From: Blastomyces gilchristii SLH14081
Lineage: Eukaryota; Ascomycota; Eurotiomycetes; Onygenales; Ajellomycetaceae
Reading direction: 5' to 3'
DNA: 64,000 nucleotides
Assembly (NCBI RefSeq): GCF_000003855.2
Contig: NW_003101663.1
Location: 397,715 to 461,714 of the forward strand
The position numbers were made by a program, and so were the translations under genes. Position 1 is the first letter of the stretch, and every line of letters starts with the position of its first letter. Below are positions 10,762 to 22,105 of the stretch, piece after piece. Under the pieces are notes generated by a model, which searched no databases, was not told the origin of the DNA, and was given only the letters and a program-made list of their open reading frames with translations.

Positions 10762-11833
10762 TTATTATTATTATTATTATTCTTCAATTATAGATGTATA
10801 CAGTCAGAGACTATGACATCTACCTGAGAATCTTTAGTTCTCAGAGTTTTTCCTATATCTATAGAGTCAACTATTATACACTTATCAATTTTAGATATGT
10901 AAAATCAGAAAATTTCAGCTCAGAATATAAAAACTGTTTATAAATTACAGTATTTCAACATCTATTAATACTTTGAAATCATTTGAAAATATCATGACAA
11001 AGAAAAAGAGAACATAGTTCTAAAGATAGACATATTAAATAGATAGATAGAAAAGAACAGAAAGAAATAAGTACAGTAAAGAAAGCTACAGAATAAGATC
11101 TCTACAGTTTACATCTTAAGCTATATACATATTTTAACACTCTATATAATTAACTGCTGTCTCTGTTCTCTCAGATCTGCTTCAGAAATTATCATTCTCT
11201 CTAAAGAATTATCACTCAGCTAGCTTCTGTAACTAGCTTACTTATAAGTGAGATTCTCACTAAGAATAATATCAGAGCTACTTAATTCTAGTTAAGTCTC
11301 TAATCTTTCAGCTGTCAATCTCAGCATTTCAGTCTATCAATTGACTGTCACAGTCTTGCTTGCACTAATTATCTATTAAGAGTGTCTAAGTCTTATCTTA
11401 TCTAAGTTCTTACTAGGCTCAGAGTGTTCTAATTAAATAGTTTTTAAATCTTATTCTCTGAAAGTGAGTGTCTAGAGTAAGAGAGATAAAATCTGACTAG
11501 TTAAGCTTGATAATGATTTACTATTCTACAGATACTCTAGATCTCAATTACTCTAGTACTAATCTAACTTAAAGTGTCTGAGAAGCTGTTAATTTTAAGA
11601 TCAGTGAGAATTAGTGCTCAGAAACCTCTGAGATAAACATCTTAAGCTTAATAATAATTTACTATAGTGCATCTGAGAGTTCTCAGTACTGTTTTATAAC
11701 TTAACAGTAAAAGCTGTGATTAAAATGACTCTCATAGAATTCAAATCTGCCCTCTCTTGACATTCATTCCCTGGGGGGAAGGCCGCTAATTGAGGCTTCA
11801 TAATAGCGTAGTTAACTACTACGCCACCGGGCC
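10762..11833 (-). mobile_element. tRNA-headed SINE-like element 2 (about 1.07 kb, minus strand)
   Basis: On the minus strand the element begins GGCCCGGTGGCGTAGTAG, with an A-box-like TGGCGTAGTAGTTAA (11826-11812) inside a GCGTAG/CTACGC hairpin. It ends in an AAT-repeat tail preceded by TTGAAG (10762-10785 on the plus strand), like the tail of element 1. A perfect 14-bp duplication flanks it. The B box is not clear (an altered AGGGAATGAATG lies where it is expected). The head keeps CC, GG and CG, while the roughly 950-bp body is as AT-rich as its surroundings. The length is unusual for a SINE, so the body may contain another insertion or belong to a longer non-LTR element. Confidence 0.65.
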
Positions 11834-11847
11834 GTCTCACTTGCAAA
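11834..11847. repeat. Target site duplication (right) of SINE-like element 2
   Basis: This is an exact copy of the 14 bases at 10748-10761, abutting the GC-rich head of the element. Confidence 0.82.
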
Positions 11848-11849
11848 GA

Positions 11850-13860
11850 AACATATGAATATTATGAAAGAATTCATTATCTTACATGTCAGAGATAACA
11901 ATTATCTGATATTTCAGAGAAGATTTCATTATCTAGTTATATGTTATAAGAAATTAATAAATAACTTGAAAGACTTCTACTACAATCTCTTTCTTATTGA
12001 CCTGAAGAAGCATTAAAAGTCTTTTATCAAGACATGTTTAGATGATTTCTATGTGTCTGATCAGAACTCTATACATAATATTGATATTAATAATCTCATG
12101 AAACAGTTGATAAACTGTATAAGCAAGTTCAAGAATGAATATTCTAAGTCTCAGTAAGTTAATACAACTATTATAACTCTTTCTACATCATCTGCATGCA
12201 GTTTCAAATGTAAGATATATAGTTTAAGATAGCACTGAAAAAACACCTGTTGATATCTGTATTCAGAACTTGCTACTGAACAGTGATATAAGTTAAATAA
12301 GAAATATATCATTACATCTGAGAAGAATAATAGTAACAATGTCAGTATCAGCAGATGCAGCAAGTGAAAGAATAAAAAGAAGAATAAAGATGATAAGAAG
12401 AAGAAATTCTCTGATCTTATAATCTCACAATCTGCAGCTGTCAATGCAGCAATTGCTTTTTCAGCAACTATTGATATAATAAACAAATCTTGATTTCTTG
12501 ACATATGTGTGAGTTTTCACATGACAGGTGAAAAGCAGTCTCTCATTCAGTAGAAGATGTATAATAACAATATGAAGATTCACACAGCAGATAAAGATTA
12601 CAGTCATATCAAAGAGATCAGCAATCTTCTTCTAGAATCTGAAGAAGAGAATATCACTATCTGTGATATTTATTATATTCTCAATCTCACAGTCAATCTA
12701 TTGTCATTTATCAGGTTGAAGAACCAGAGTTTTCAATATAAGCTTTCAGGCTTGAACATCTCATTCTATTTCATCATTAAAGCATCAAGTGAAGTGATTT
12801 TCACTGCAATTCATACATCTTAAAACTTAATTTATAAAATAGTTGAAAGAATGTCAGAAGTTGATGTATATTATAAGTCTAAAGCAGTTTACTTCACAGT
12901 GAAATCATATGTATATAATAATAACTATGCTAAAGTCATAGCTGTTATTGATGATAATAATCTCACTGATAATCAATCTCAATATCAAGAATTATCTACA
13001 ATCATGAAAACACTTGCAGAGTGATATATTAATCTGAAACATATACATACAGAAGCTATTATAGTATTGACAAAGAATTCACTATCTGATATCTGTGTCA
13101 AAGACATCAAGATCAATTTCTTTTACAACATCTGTGTTAAAGTGAATATAATATGTAAATACTCAATCACCTTCATGTCATGAGCTGTACACTCAATAAA
13201 GTGAATTCATATCAATCTTACAGATGATAGATAAATATTGAGTGAGTCTACAGATTATTCTGTTGAATTGTGACAGAGTAATAAATATTATATGTTAATT
13301 ACAGATGATACAATCAGATATAGATGAATCTATTTCTTATATATCAAGAATCAAGCTTACAATTACTATACACACTGAGTTCAATTTATAAAGAATCTAG
13401 GTTTTACTGCATCAGTATATGTCAGAATTAATATTAATAATATATTCAGATTCATGAAGATTATAACATTGTTCATCAATTATAACATAGTATGAAAATT
13501 AACTACTTCTCAATCACTACACTAAGATGACATGTCTGAGCACAGAATACATACAATTATAGCCTGCATTAGAGCAGTTCTTATCAGTAAGAAAATTCTG
13601 AAGAAATTCTGAGCAGATATTCTGAAAACAGTTGTTTCAATTATAAATAATACACTCATATCTACAGTTCTATATAATGAAAAGTATTGGTCTGTAGTTG
13701 TAGATGATGATATTAAAGAAGCTGTTTATAGCTCTCATACAATTTCTTTTTCAGTATTAATAAACACTTTATCACAGATCACACATTTTCACAAGCTTGA
13801 AACTGATGTTTTTACTCATCTTCATGAATCACAGAAGTCATTAAATAAGTTATTCACATA
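11850..13860 (+). pseudogene. Copia gag-protease-integrase remains
   Basis: The best-preserved piece is 12557-12823, which reads ...ITICDIYYILNLTVNLLSF, the counterpart of the copia protease/integrase junction motif DVLYVPGLTVNLLS. Just upstream CVSFHMTGEKQ matches the ASxHMTG motif next to the protease active site, although the catalytic Asp is not seen. At about 13500-13670 the frame resembles the integrase segment with PQQNGVAER and the following NTAVYLRNR block, read here through stops. All parts are interrupted by TGA and TAA codons at former Trp positions. Confidence 0.75.
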
Positions 13861-13862
13861 GA

Positions 13863-14238
13863 CTGATTCATATAAGTAGACTGATTATGTGACTGTGTCT
13901 GAAATCAGAATTAAACTTTACAGTTATTATATTATCTAAAAGCATTACTTCTGATCATGATTTGTGTTCATTACATTGATCTCAAATTCTGTTATTTCAA
14001 ATATTAAAGATCTCAGATTCACTTTTTAAATAAAAATCTAGTCTCAGATAAAGAATATATTTGAATTCTTAGTTATATTTTTATTCTGATCTCATTATTG
14101 AAAATGGTATTAAATAAGATCATGAAATCATTTCTCACTTACATAATATCATAACATAGTGCTCATTTGTTGAAAATTCAACAGAGAGTATTATCAAATA
14201 TTATTACTTTTCTAAACACAGATCATAATCAATATCAT
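13863..14238 (+). repeat. Internal LTR-like repeat, copy B (first part)
   Basis: GTAGACTGATTATGTGACTG onwards parallels 10165-10205 of copy A with every CpG and CC changed by transition. Similarity fades into AT-rich sequence before the purine tract at 14240. Confidence 0.45.
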
Positions 14239-14493
14239 TTTAATTAAAAAAAAAATGTAAAATACAAAAAATAATAAAAAAACAAAAAATAAAATAACAA
14301 GAAAAAATCACAACAAAAAAAAAAAAAAAGAGAGAAAGAAAAAAAGAAGAGAAAGAAAAAAAAAGATAGAAAGAGAAAGAAAAAAAGAGATAGAAAGAGA
14401 AAGAAAAATAAAAAAAAAAGAAAAGAAAAATAAAAAAAAAAAAAGAAAAGAAAAATAAAAAAATAAAAAATAAAAATAAAAAAAAATCAAGAT
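14239..14493. repeat. A/G-only low-complexity tract
   Basis: About 250 bases of almost pure A with regularly spaced G (AAAAAG, AGAAAGAAAAA units). It yields long Phe/Leu-rich frames on the minus strand that are artefacts of composition. Confidence 0.85.
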
Positions 14494-15589
14494 CACAGAG
14501 CTGCAGTACTCTTAAAATACTCACTTCTCAGAGTCTTTACAATGTCTATTATTAACTGTGTATCTCTCACAGTGAGAGTAACACAGCTGTAATAAGTTAT
14601 TATCTTAATATTATCTAATAAATAATCAGTATATATCTGTATAAATGTGAATAATTAGAAAATATACACTTAAAAAGTATGATCTGAGTGAACTCTGTCA
14701 TTACTTGAAAGATATCAAGAACAGAATGCTGAAATCAATGATTTCTCTCATCAATTTCACAGACAAGATGTGTGAAGATAATCTTGAGAAATATAAGATT
14801 CTCTGACTTCTAGTAGAAATGAATCTCATAAAGAGACTCTATTTCATCATATCAGAGACTGAGTATTATTAAAAAGTATTACTTTAATATATATACACTT
14901 ACTGTGACAATTCATTCTCTGCACATGTGACTGAGAGTTGCAGCTTTCTCACACTGCACAGCTCTCTCTGAGATACTGCTGCTGATTTACAACTTATACA
15001 GTCTCTCAGTTCAGCACACACTGTGTATATACAGCTCTGCATGCTGAAGCTGTATTGATCATTATGATCTGACATGATACTCACTTTTCACAGGCTATGT
15101 TTTATTTGATTGAGAGAGAAGAGAACATGACTGCTGTTTTATTTGAGAGAGAATGAGTAATTGAATCTGTAGAAGATAATTTAATTTCTTCTGCATTTGA
15201 AATTTGATTAGTCTATACTCTTTAATTTGAGAGTTTCTGAGAGTGTTTTAATAGTTTTCATATCAGCTTGAAATTAGTGATTGATTGAAGAAGAGAAAAG
15301 AGAGAAGAAAGAAATGAGAATAACTTATCTTTATAATATAAAAACAGAGAATTGCTGTAATTATTTATTCTAGTAATAAAGATCTGTTTTCTGCATGTAT
15401 CTCTGATACAGATTATATAATAACTGTATATAAAGAATATCAACAGTGCATGTATTAAATGAAGATAATGTTACTATATAACACTGTAGCTGTTTCTATA
15501 CATCACTGAAAGCTGTTAATATTTTCTTTAAGTCTCTTTATATTTGATAAGTCAGTAATATATTTCAATGCACTCTCTCTTTCATCATT

Positions 15590-15620
<31 letters not shown>

Positions 15621-17150
15621 CTATTATTATCATCATTATCATCATCATTATTATTATCATTATTATTATTATATTATTTCTGACTATCTCTTCTATCTTC
15701 ATCTTTTTTCAATACTCACTGAAATTAATCATGTCATCTCTCTTCAAATATTCTGCAGTTCTGCAGATCATCAAGGCGCGTGAGCACTGTCACAGATTGA
15801 AGAAAGAGAAGAAGAAGATATTCAAGTAAGAGAAGACAGATTATAAGACATGTTATAATGTCTTGAAGAGGCTCTGTAAGAGAGTAGAATGATAATGATT
15901 TTAAGTAACACTTCTGATAGATTTAGACTGAACTAAGTATAGAAATAATACAGATGATACTGTCTGTAAGAGATTGAAGAAGAAGATAGTGAAGAGTCTT
16001 ATATAGTAGTGATAAGATCAGAAGAAGTTCTGAGAATGATTTGAGATTAAGATAAAGAGAGAAAGAGAGAAGAAGAGTATTACTATAAATAAACAGTAGT
16101 AGAAGAAGATTAAGAGAGTGTTAAAGTGAGAGATAAAGAAGTCAAAACTAGTAAGTTTTTTATTTATTAAGAGATAATAATTTTTGATAATACTTCTGTT
16201 CTCTAATTGATTAGCAGAAGCTGATAAAGAAGAAGAAGATTGAGATCTTGTTCAGATCTTGAATACACTCTATAATTCAGAATATTGAGAAGACAGCTCT
16301 ACTCTCTGAGTATGTCAATCTGCTTGCTGCTGAAGTGGAACTCAAGACAGCAGATCAGAAAATGCAGGATTTTGAGATACAGATTGATCTGACTGAAGAG
16401 AAGCAGTGAGAACTCTTCTCTAAGAAGATAGTGAAGAGAGATTTTGAGGTGATTATCATCTCAGATGAGAAGAAGAAGAAGAAGAAGAAGAATAAGAAGT
16501 GAATTATAAAGAATGATAAGAAGAATGAGAAAGAGAAGAAGTAGATTTTTTTCTTTTTATATTAATTAGTTATAAGTTTAAGTTTTTAATTATTAATAAT
16601 TAAAATTGATTTTGAGTTTTCAAAAATTATTGTACAAGTTGTAATCAAGTCAGGAATAATATATATATATATATATATTTAACTATCATGATTCATAAAT
16701 CACTATAATATATAAGTATCAACATTTTTTCAACATTAATATTCATAATATTAATATATTTTTAATGATATTATCTGATAATGTAATTTGATAACACTCT
16801 CTTTCACAATATTAATATATTTCAAGAAATATAACAGAGATTAATCAAGATTGTTTATTTACTTTTATACATCAATGATATTCAATCTAAGTTAGTACTA
16901 AAATTATAACTAAGTTAAGAAACAAGATTATTTTCTCTTATATTAATTCTTCTTATACATATCAGTGATTAGTTATTAAAAATAAATTATTATCTTTCTT
17001 AAATTATTATTATATCTTCTGAATTCACTTCTTTCACTTCTTTTACTTTTATTGAAGATTCATAAACTCTTCAAGAAATCACTGTGAATTATAAAGTCTA
17101 TATTATTTATAATTCAACACAGAATGCTCTCTTTCAATTATAGTGAATAA
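14494..17150. other. AT-rich sequence without recognisable gene
   Basis: This stretch holds an (ATT/ATC)n microsatellite at 15585-15675, a GAAGAA-rich purine stretch at 16460-16500 and an (AT)n run at 16652-16678. Around 15780-15900 the plus strand reads HCHRLKKEKKKI..., a basic stretch with Cys and His, too decayed to assign. Nothing else stands out. Confidence 0.5.
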
Positions 17151-17199
17151 TCACTTCATTCTTCACATCTGATTTCAGATCATGAAATTTATGAAAAAC

Positions 17200-19420
17200 T
17201 TAATACAAATATTGAGATGAATTATGAAATAATTATCAACAGATTATATTATAGATTACTGAAGAGTTATCTCTCTACTACAATCACTGTAACTCTATTC
17301 AGAAACATTCATTATAGACTGATTATAACTCTGAAGAAATTTTCTAATATCTGAAGTCATCAGAATGCAGATAATAAAAGAAAAATAATTAAAAAATTAC
17401 TACTGAGCTGATAAGTTACTCTATCAGATAATAATTTTTAATAATACTAACTTTCTAATTTGAAGAAAATCATGTGAAAATAATTATATATCAGTACTCT
17501 GATTCTATAACTCTTATTTAACAACTTCTGTGAATAATTACTTTGCATGTGTATATCTCTGAATCTTTCTCTTTAATTAATTGAAAACTCCGAATTCTGA
17601 ACACTTCTTTAAATACTTAATTCAAATTTTCATATTTTACATCAATTCTGTCTTCAGTTCAACCTTGAGATATACTACAAAGTTAATATACAATATCTAG
17701 AATCAGAGTTGAAGAATTATCAAAGAGTGTCTCTCACAGTGAATGCATGAACTAGTATAAACAATCTTACATTTATAAGAGTTATATGTTATTACATTGA
17801 TAAGAACTGAACTTATTAAGAGATATTAATTGAATTTGAATCATTGATTAGTAGTTATACTGAGAATTATATAGCAGAGATATTAATGACTGTGATTAAA
17901 AATAACTATTAAGATATTAGTTTCAGTCTTCTTACAATTACAACTGATAATACTGTGAATAACTACACTATAATGAAGAGCTTAAAGTAAAAATTGACTT
18001 TACATTTCTGAAATGATAAACAAGGTCATATTCTCTGCATTACTCATATGATTCAACTTATAATATAAACACTGATAAAGAATCTTAATATCAAGATAAA
18101 GAATAATGAGATAACTGATTCTTGAGATAAGAATGAGATGAAAGTGATTACTCAAGTAACTTTTATATTCACTTTATAAAAGATAATATTTTTTAACAAC
18201 ACTTTTTAATATTGTTTTTTAATAATACTTTTTGATAATACTACTGTTAATTTTGAATAGATTGACTAATAATTTAAATATCATAGATTTGAAACATTGT
18301 TAATGTGATTTATACCTTCTCTAAACAATAATAATAATTTCATGATATTTAATAAATAAATAAATCAGTCACATCACTGAATATGATACAGAATATTAGA
18401 ATACAGTAGAGTTTAATATATAAGATAACTATTCAGACTCTTCAATTATGTCAGATAATTAATTATTAAGTATAACACTCTGATTAGAAAAAGATTCAGA
18501 TATTAAAACTTTCTAATATGAAGTGAACTAAGTTGAAATATATGATTGATTTACTGTTTCAGTTTTATAAGATAATAAAGACAGTCTCAATCACTTGTAT
18601 ATCAATGCTGTAGTCAGTCTGATAAGTGTATAACAGTTTATTTACTTATCTTGAGAAGCAGTTGAATCACTTAAAAAGAAATTCAGTCTGAGATAATGCT
18701 ATAGCACAGGCTATTATTACTGTAAGAGATAAACTGGCATATTACTACAGTAAAACTGAACAATCTTTTACAGAGTACTATACTGTAGCAGCTCTACTAG
18801 ATCTCTTCTATTAAGTTAATATCTACACTTCTCAAGATTGAACAGAGGAGAAATGAGACTCATATATTAAATTAACTCAAGACTACTACAATGTCAACTA
18901 TCAGAGATTTGAACAAGCAGATATTTAAGATGTGAAGACAGTGAAATACAATTCTCTAGTAAGTAACAATCTTTCATAATACTTCATATCTTATAGAACT
19001 ATAATACTAACTTTGAAATAGAACTTACATACATTGATTACAACTGAAAATCAGGCAAAACTACATGCTTATAAAACTGAATTTGACTACTATCTTCAAG
19101 ATAATTCAACAAATTTACACATTAAATCAATTCTAGAGTTATAAAAAATTGTTAAGAGTATATATTCAACTGTTGCACTGATGATGTATGATATTCTGAT
19201 AATTTCATTGACAGAGATGAGAATGAAGTGAAAGTTCAACTTAAGTTGAGATATTTATCACTATTGCTGAGAACAATTATAAGAAGAAATAATTAAGAAA
19301 CTCATGATTGTAAAATATGAAATTATCAGACAGTTTAATATCTCTGATCACAGTATATCAGAGAAGTGTAGTTTTCATAAGAAAGTGAAGAATAAACTTA
19401 TACAAGAATGTATTTAGTTG
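17200..19420 (+). pseudogene. hAT-family transposase relic
   Basis: Reading through stops, the plus strand gives DKQGHILCITHMIQLII at about 18013-18065, matching the hAT motif with CxxH followed by the ILNL-type helix. At about 18783-18890 it gives TVAALLDLFY, the counterpart of the AAxLDPRxK segment, and at about 19165-19215 YSTVALMMYDILIISL, the C-terminal dimerisation segment (MAYDILSIP in intact copies). The three motifs are in the right order and spacing. I could not define terminal inverted repeats or the 8-bp target duplication. Confidence 0.65.
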
Positions 19421-19662
19421 TTTCATGAGTATTATCAATAATTATTATCAAATTCTAATTATATAAGTAATCACTGAATGAACTGAATGAGACTGATTTT
19501 AATCTTCAGTCTCAGTCTCATTCTGATTTTGAAAGAATAATCATCTTTCACAGTTTATTCTGAGAAATTACTCTCATTTCACTGTTCTTGAATTAAATCT
19601 AGTCATTTTTCACATCATTTCTCTCAGAAATGATTCATTTTCAGATTTTTTTGAGGCTTGGT

Positions 19663-19757
19663 TCTGGTGGGACTCACGCCAAGAAATGTATGAGACTAGA
19701 TCAAATGAGATTAAATGTGAAATTCATGATCTCACTGATCAGTCTATATATAAGCTT
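19663..19757 (+). repeat. Internal LTR-like repeat, copy B (second part)
   Basis: GACTCACGCCAAGAAATGTATG through TCTATATATA is nearly identical to 10594-10679. It lies just past the hAT relic, as expected if the hAT insertion split an LTR. Two GG runs and one CpG survive, unusual for the surroundings. Confidence 0.6.
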
Positions 19758-20149
19758 ATTGAATTTCACAGATATTCAATCTATCACTTATGAAGTTCTA
19801 TAATAGATAAAATTATTGACATAAGTAATGTGATTTTTTCTGTAAAAGTGTAAGAAATGCTGAAGATTACTATAACTACTACAACTGCAGCAACTGACAC
19901 TGTTTCTATCATCTATTTAATGAAGAATTCTGATATTTCTGAATTAATGAATATAGATTGAATGCAGCTGATAAAGACATTTACAGCTTACACTCTCATT
20001 CTTATTACTGATTTTCTTCTGAAATTACACAAGAATACTATGAGTAGATCAGAGACAGTAGAAGATTATTGAAAGAAATTAATACAATATAAAATATCTG
20101 ATCTTGAGAGATACAAGATCTGAATACTTATTTCATATTCTAATATCTT

Positions 20150-21660
20150 ATATAATGAATTAGTGATATCTGATCACTGAGTATTTATTGAAAAGAATCA
20201 CTCTGATGATCTCAATACTGATAAGAATAATATATTATAAAAATCTCAATGAGTTATATATAATAACTGATTGAAGAAAGACACTTATCAGAAGACTTAT
20301 ACTTCTGTGATTACAGATATAATAAATTGAATGATATTTATAATCACTACAAAATGTGATTAAATTCTATAGTAAGTGAATATAGTAATGATATATTTAT
20401 ATAATAAATTAGAGAAAACAGTTTATATAAGATAACTCACAGACTTTGAATAAGAAACTCAGTATACACTTATCTATGCAGTTGAAGAATCTCTATATAA
20501 ATTGAATTCAGTTATTAAAATATAATATAACTACTTGATAACTATACTGTGAGAAAATGACTTCAGTCTGAGTTCTTATAATTCTGCTCTTTGAAAACAT
20601 TCAGTCTGAAAACACCTGTATATAACTATATATATTGATAATCTTCATATCTTTGCAGATGCTCTGAAGAATACTGATTGACTTATTAATATTTTACAGT
20701 AAAAACTAGAGATTAAAGACTTAAAGAAATTCATAAAATATCTAGAAATGAAAGTGAAATATATGAAGAATGAAGTTAAATTAATACTTTAACATTATAT
20801 CAATGAATTGATAGAAGATTTTTATCTAGATAATATAACTGCTATTTATATATTTATAAATGAGAATCTATATCTAGATAACTTCTCTATCTCTGAAAAA
20901 GAAAGCAGTTTTATAAAGTAATAATTTCAGTATAATATCAGATATCTGTAATATTTAGCTGTCAAGCTGTAGCTGAATATCATCTGTACAGTATCTTCAC
21001 TGATATAGAAGAATACTGCTCTCATCTCTAAAATATAAAAGACTCTATTACACATCATTCAATATTTGAAAGAAATACATAAGATTGACATATTCTATAC
21101 AAAGAATGATAATAAGAGATCTAAGAATGAATTTTCAAATATAATATATATACTGATCAGATATACAGATTCTGATTAAGCTAATCTATTAAATAATAAT
21201 TATAAATCTACATTCAGTTATATCTTTAAATTGAGAAATACACTGATTTCATAATAATCAAGTAAGCAATCCTGTGTATTCTTAAGCTCTAATAAGACTG
21301 AATACATGATATTGAGTGAAGCTGTATACAAAGCAACATAGTTGAGAAGTATGATAATAAATCTAAACTTCATTGAAACAGAAGACTCTCTGCTAATTAA
21401 GACAGATAATAAGAGAGTGATTAATCTTATCACAGTGACTGCAATCACTGTAAGAAGTAAGTATATTAACACTTAATTTCATTACATCTGCAGTCAGTTC
21501 AATAATGACATAATCTCAATTAATTACATCTCAACTGAAGAAATGATAGCAGATGAATTGACTAAACTCTTAAACATAATTGCATTTCATCAATTCCTTG
21601 ATTTACTAGGTTTTACAGGTGAAGAGAAACAGAATACACAAACTCAATGCAGGTAGCATG
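20150..21660 (+). pseudogene. Copia reverse transcriptase and RNase H remains
   Basis: RT motifs are readable through stops: ESLYKLNSV near 20480 (SLYGLKQAP in intact copies) and IKDLKKFIKYLEMKVKY near 20715 (IKDLGPVKYFLGMEV). RNase H and the Pol C-terminus follow at 21160-21650: NNNYKSTFSYIFKL, SSKQSCVFLSSNKTEYM, and ISTEEMIADELTKLL (IPTEEMIADGLTKPL in intact copies). The Trp codons of the DWA and ISWSSKKQ motifs have become TAA. The order and the distance of about 100 bp to the polypurine tract show this is the 3' end of the outer copia element. Confidence 0.88.
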
Positions 21661-21748
21661 ATTTGAATGGATTTGAGGATGACATAGCTAGATTTGCAAG
21701 AGATGATTGATTCTTTATTATGATGTTTGTGATCTCACATGGCGATGC

Positions 21749-21757
21749 GAGGGGGGG
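21749..21757 (+). other. Polypurine tract
   Basis: GAGGGGGGG directly precedes the right LTR, the position of the plus-strand primer in LTR retrotransposons. The intact G run contrasts with the GG-depleted interior. Confidence 0.75.
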
Positions 21758-21875
21758 TGTAGCATCCGCCCTAGTGGCGTTGCCGTAGCGACCGCTCCGC
21801 CTACACGTGATCTCATATGTAATATATATATAGCTAGCTCTTCCTACACGAATACAACGGATTAACCATCCCACA
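21758..21875 (+). repeat. Right LTR of the composite element
   Basis: This 118-bp repeat is identical to 2058-2175 apart from two transitions. It is followed by the duplicated host bases ATTTC (21876-21880). Confidence 0.93.
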
Positions 21876-22105
21876 ATTTCCAAGAAAGCTTATTAATGTT
21901 TCGTAAGGATCCACTAGCCAATCAAATATCACCGTGAAGATGTTCCCTCGCGATCTGATAATTTAGACTCGATCGATGTATATAAAACATTCGTCTTCCG
22001 CCGTTTTCTATTCCAACTTTCTTTTTTCATTACCATTTACCTTGACTGTCCCGTATATATTTATTCTGGATCTACTGTACCTACCATCTATCCTAGGTTC
22101 CTAAG
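21876..22105 (+). promoter_or_regulatory. ADI1 upstream region
   Basis: This is normal-GC sequence between the right LTR and ADI1. A TATATAAAA element at about 21978-21986 lies some 120 bp before the start codon, followed by a pyrimidine-rich stretch typical of fungal transcription starts. Before the insertion it would have been contiguous with 1943-2057 as a divergent promoter. Confidence 0.6.

Larger units (their letters stand above)
2058..21875 (+). mobile_element. 19.8-kb composite LTR retrotransposon insertion (Ty1/copia type, AT-rich, nested)
   Basis: The block is bounded by two 118-bp direct repeats (2058-2175 and 21758-21875) that begin TGTAGC and end CCCACA. The host sequence ATTTC is duplicated on both sides (2053-2057 and 21876-21880), which is the signature of a single LTR-element integration. 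A possible primer binding site follows the left repeat, and a purine tract (21749-21757) directly precedes the right repeat. Copia-type RT and RNase H remains in plus orientation end about 100 bp before that tract. This supports a copia element as the outer shell. At 19.8 kb it is several times the usual copia size because other elements have inserted into it. The interior is stop-ridden and almost lacks CC, GG and CG, so no intact gene remains. It is either an old insertion whose LTRs escaped mutation, or an already degenerate non-autonomous element mobilised in trans. Confidence 0.88.

Noticed and set aside
14240..14524. Phe/Leu-rich open frames on the minus strand
   Set aside because: They are a composition effect of the A/G-only tract, with no protein features.
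15568..15783. His/Tyr-rich open frame
   Set aside because: It is a translation of an ATT/ATC microsatellite.
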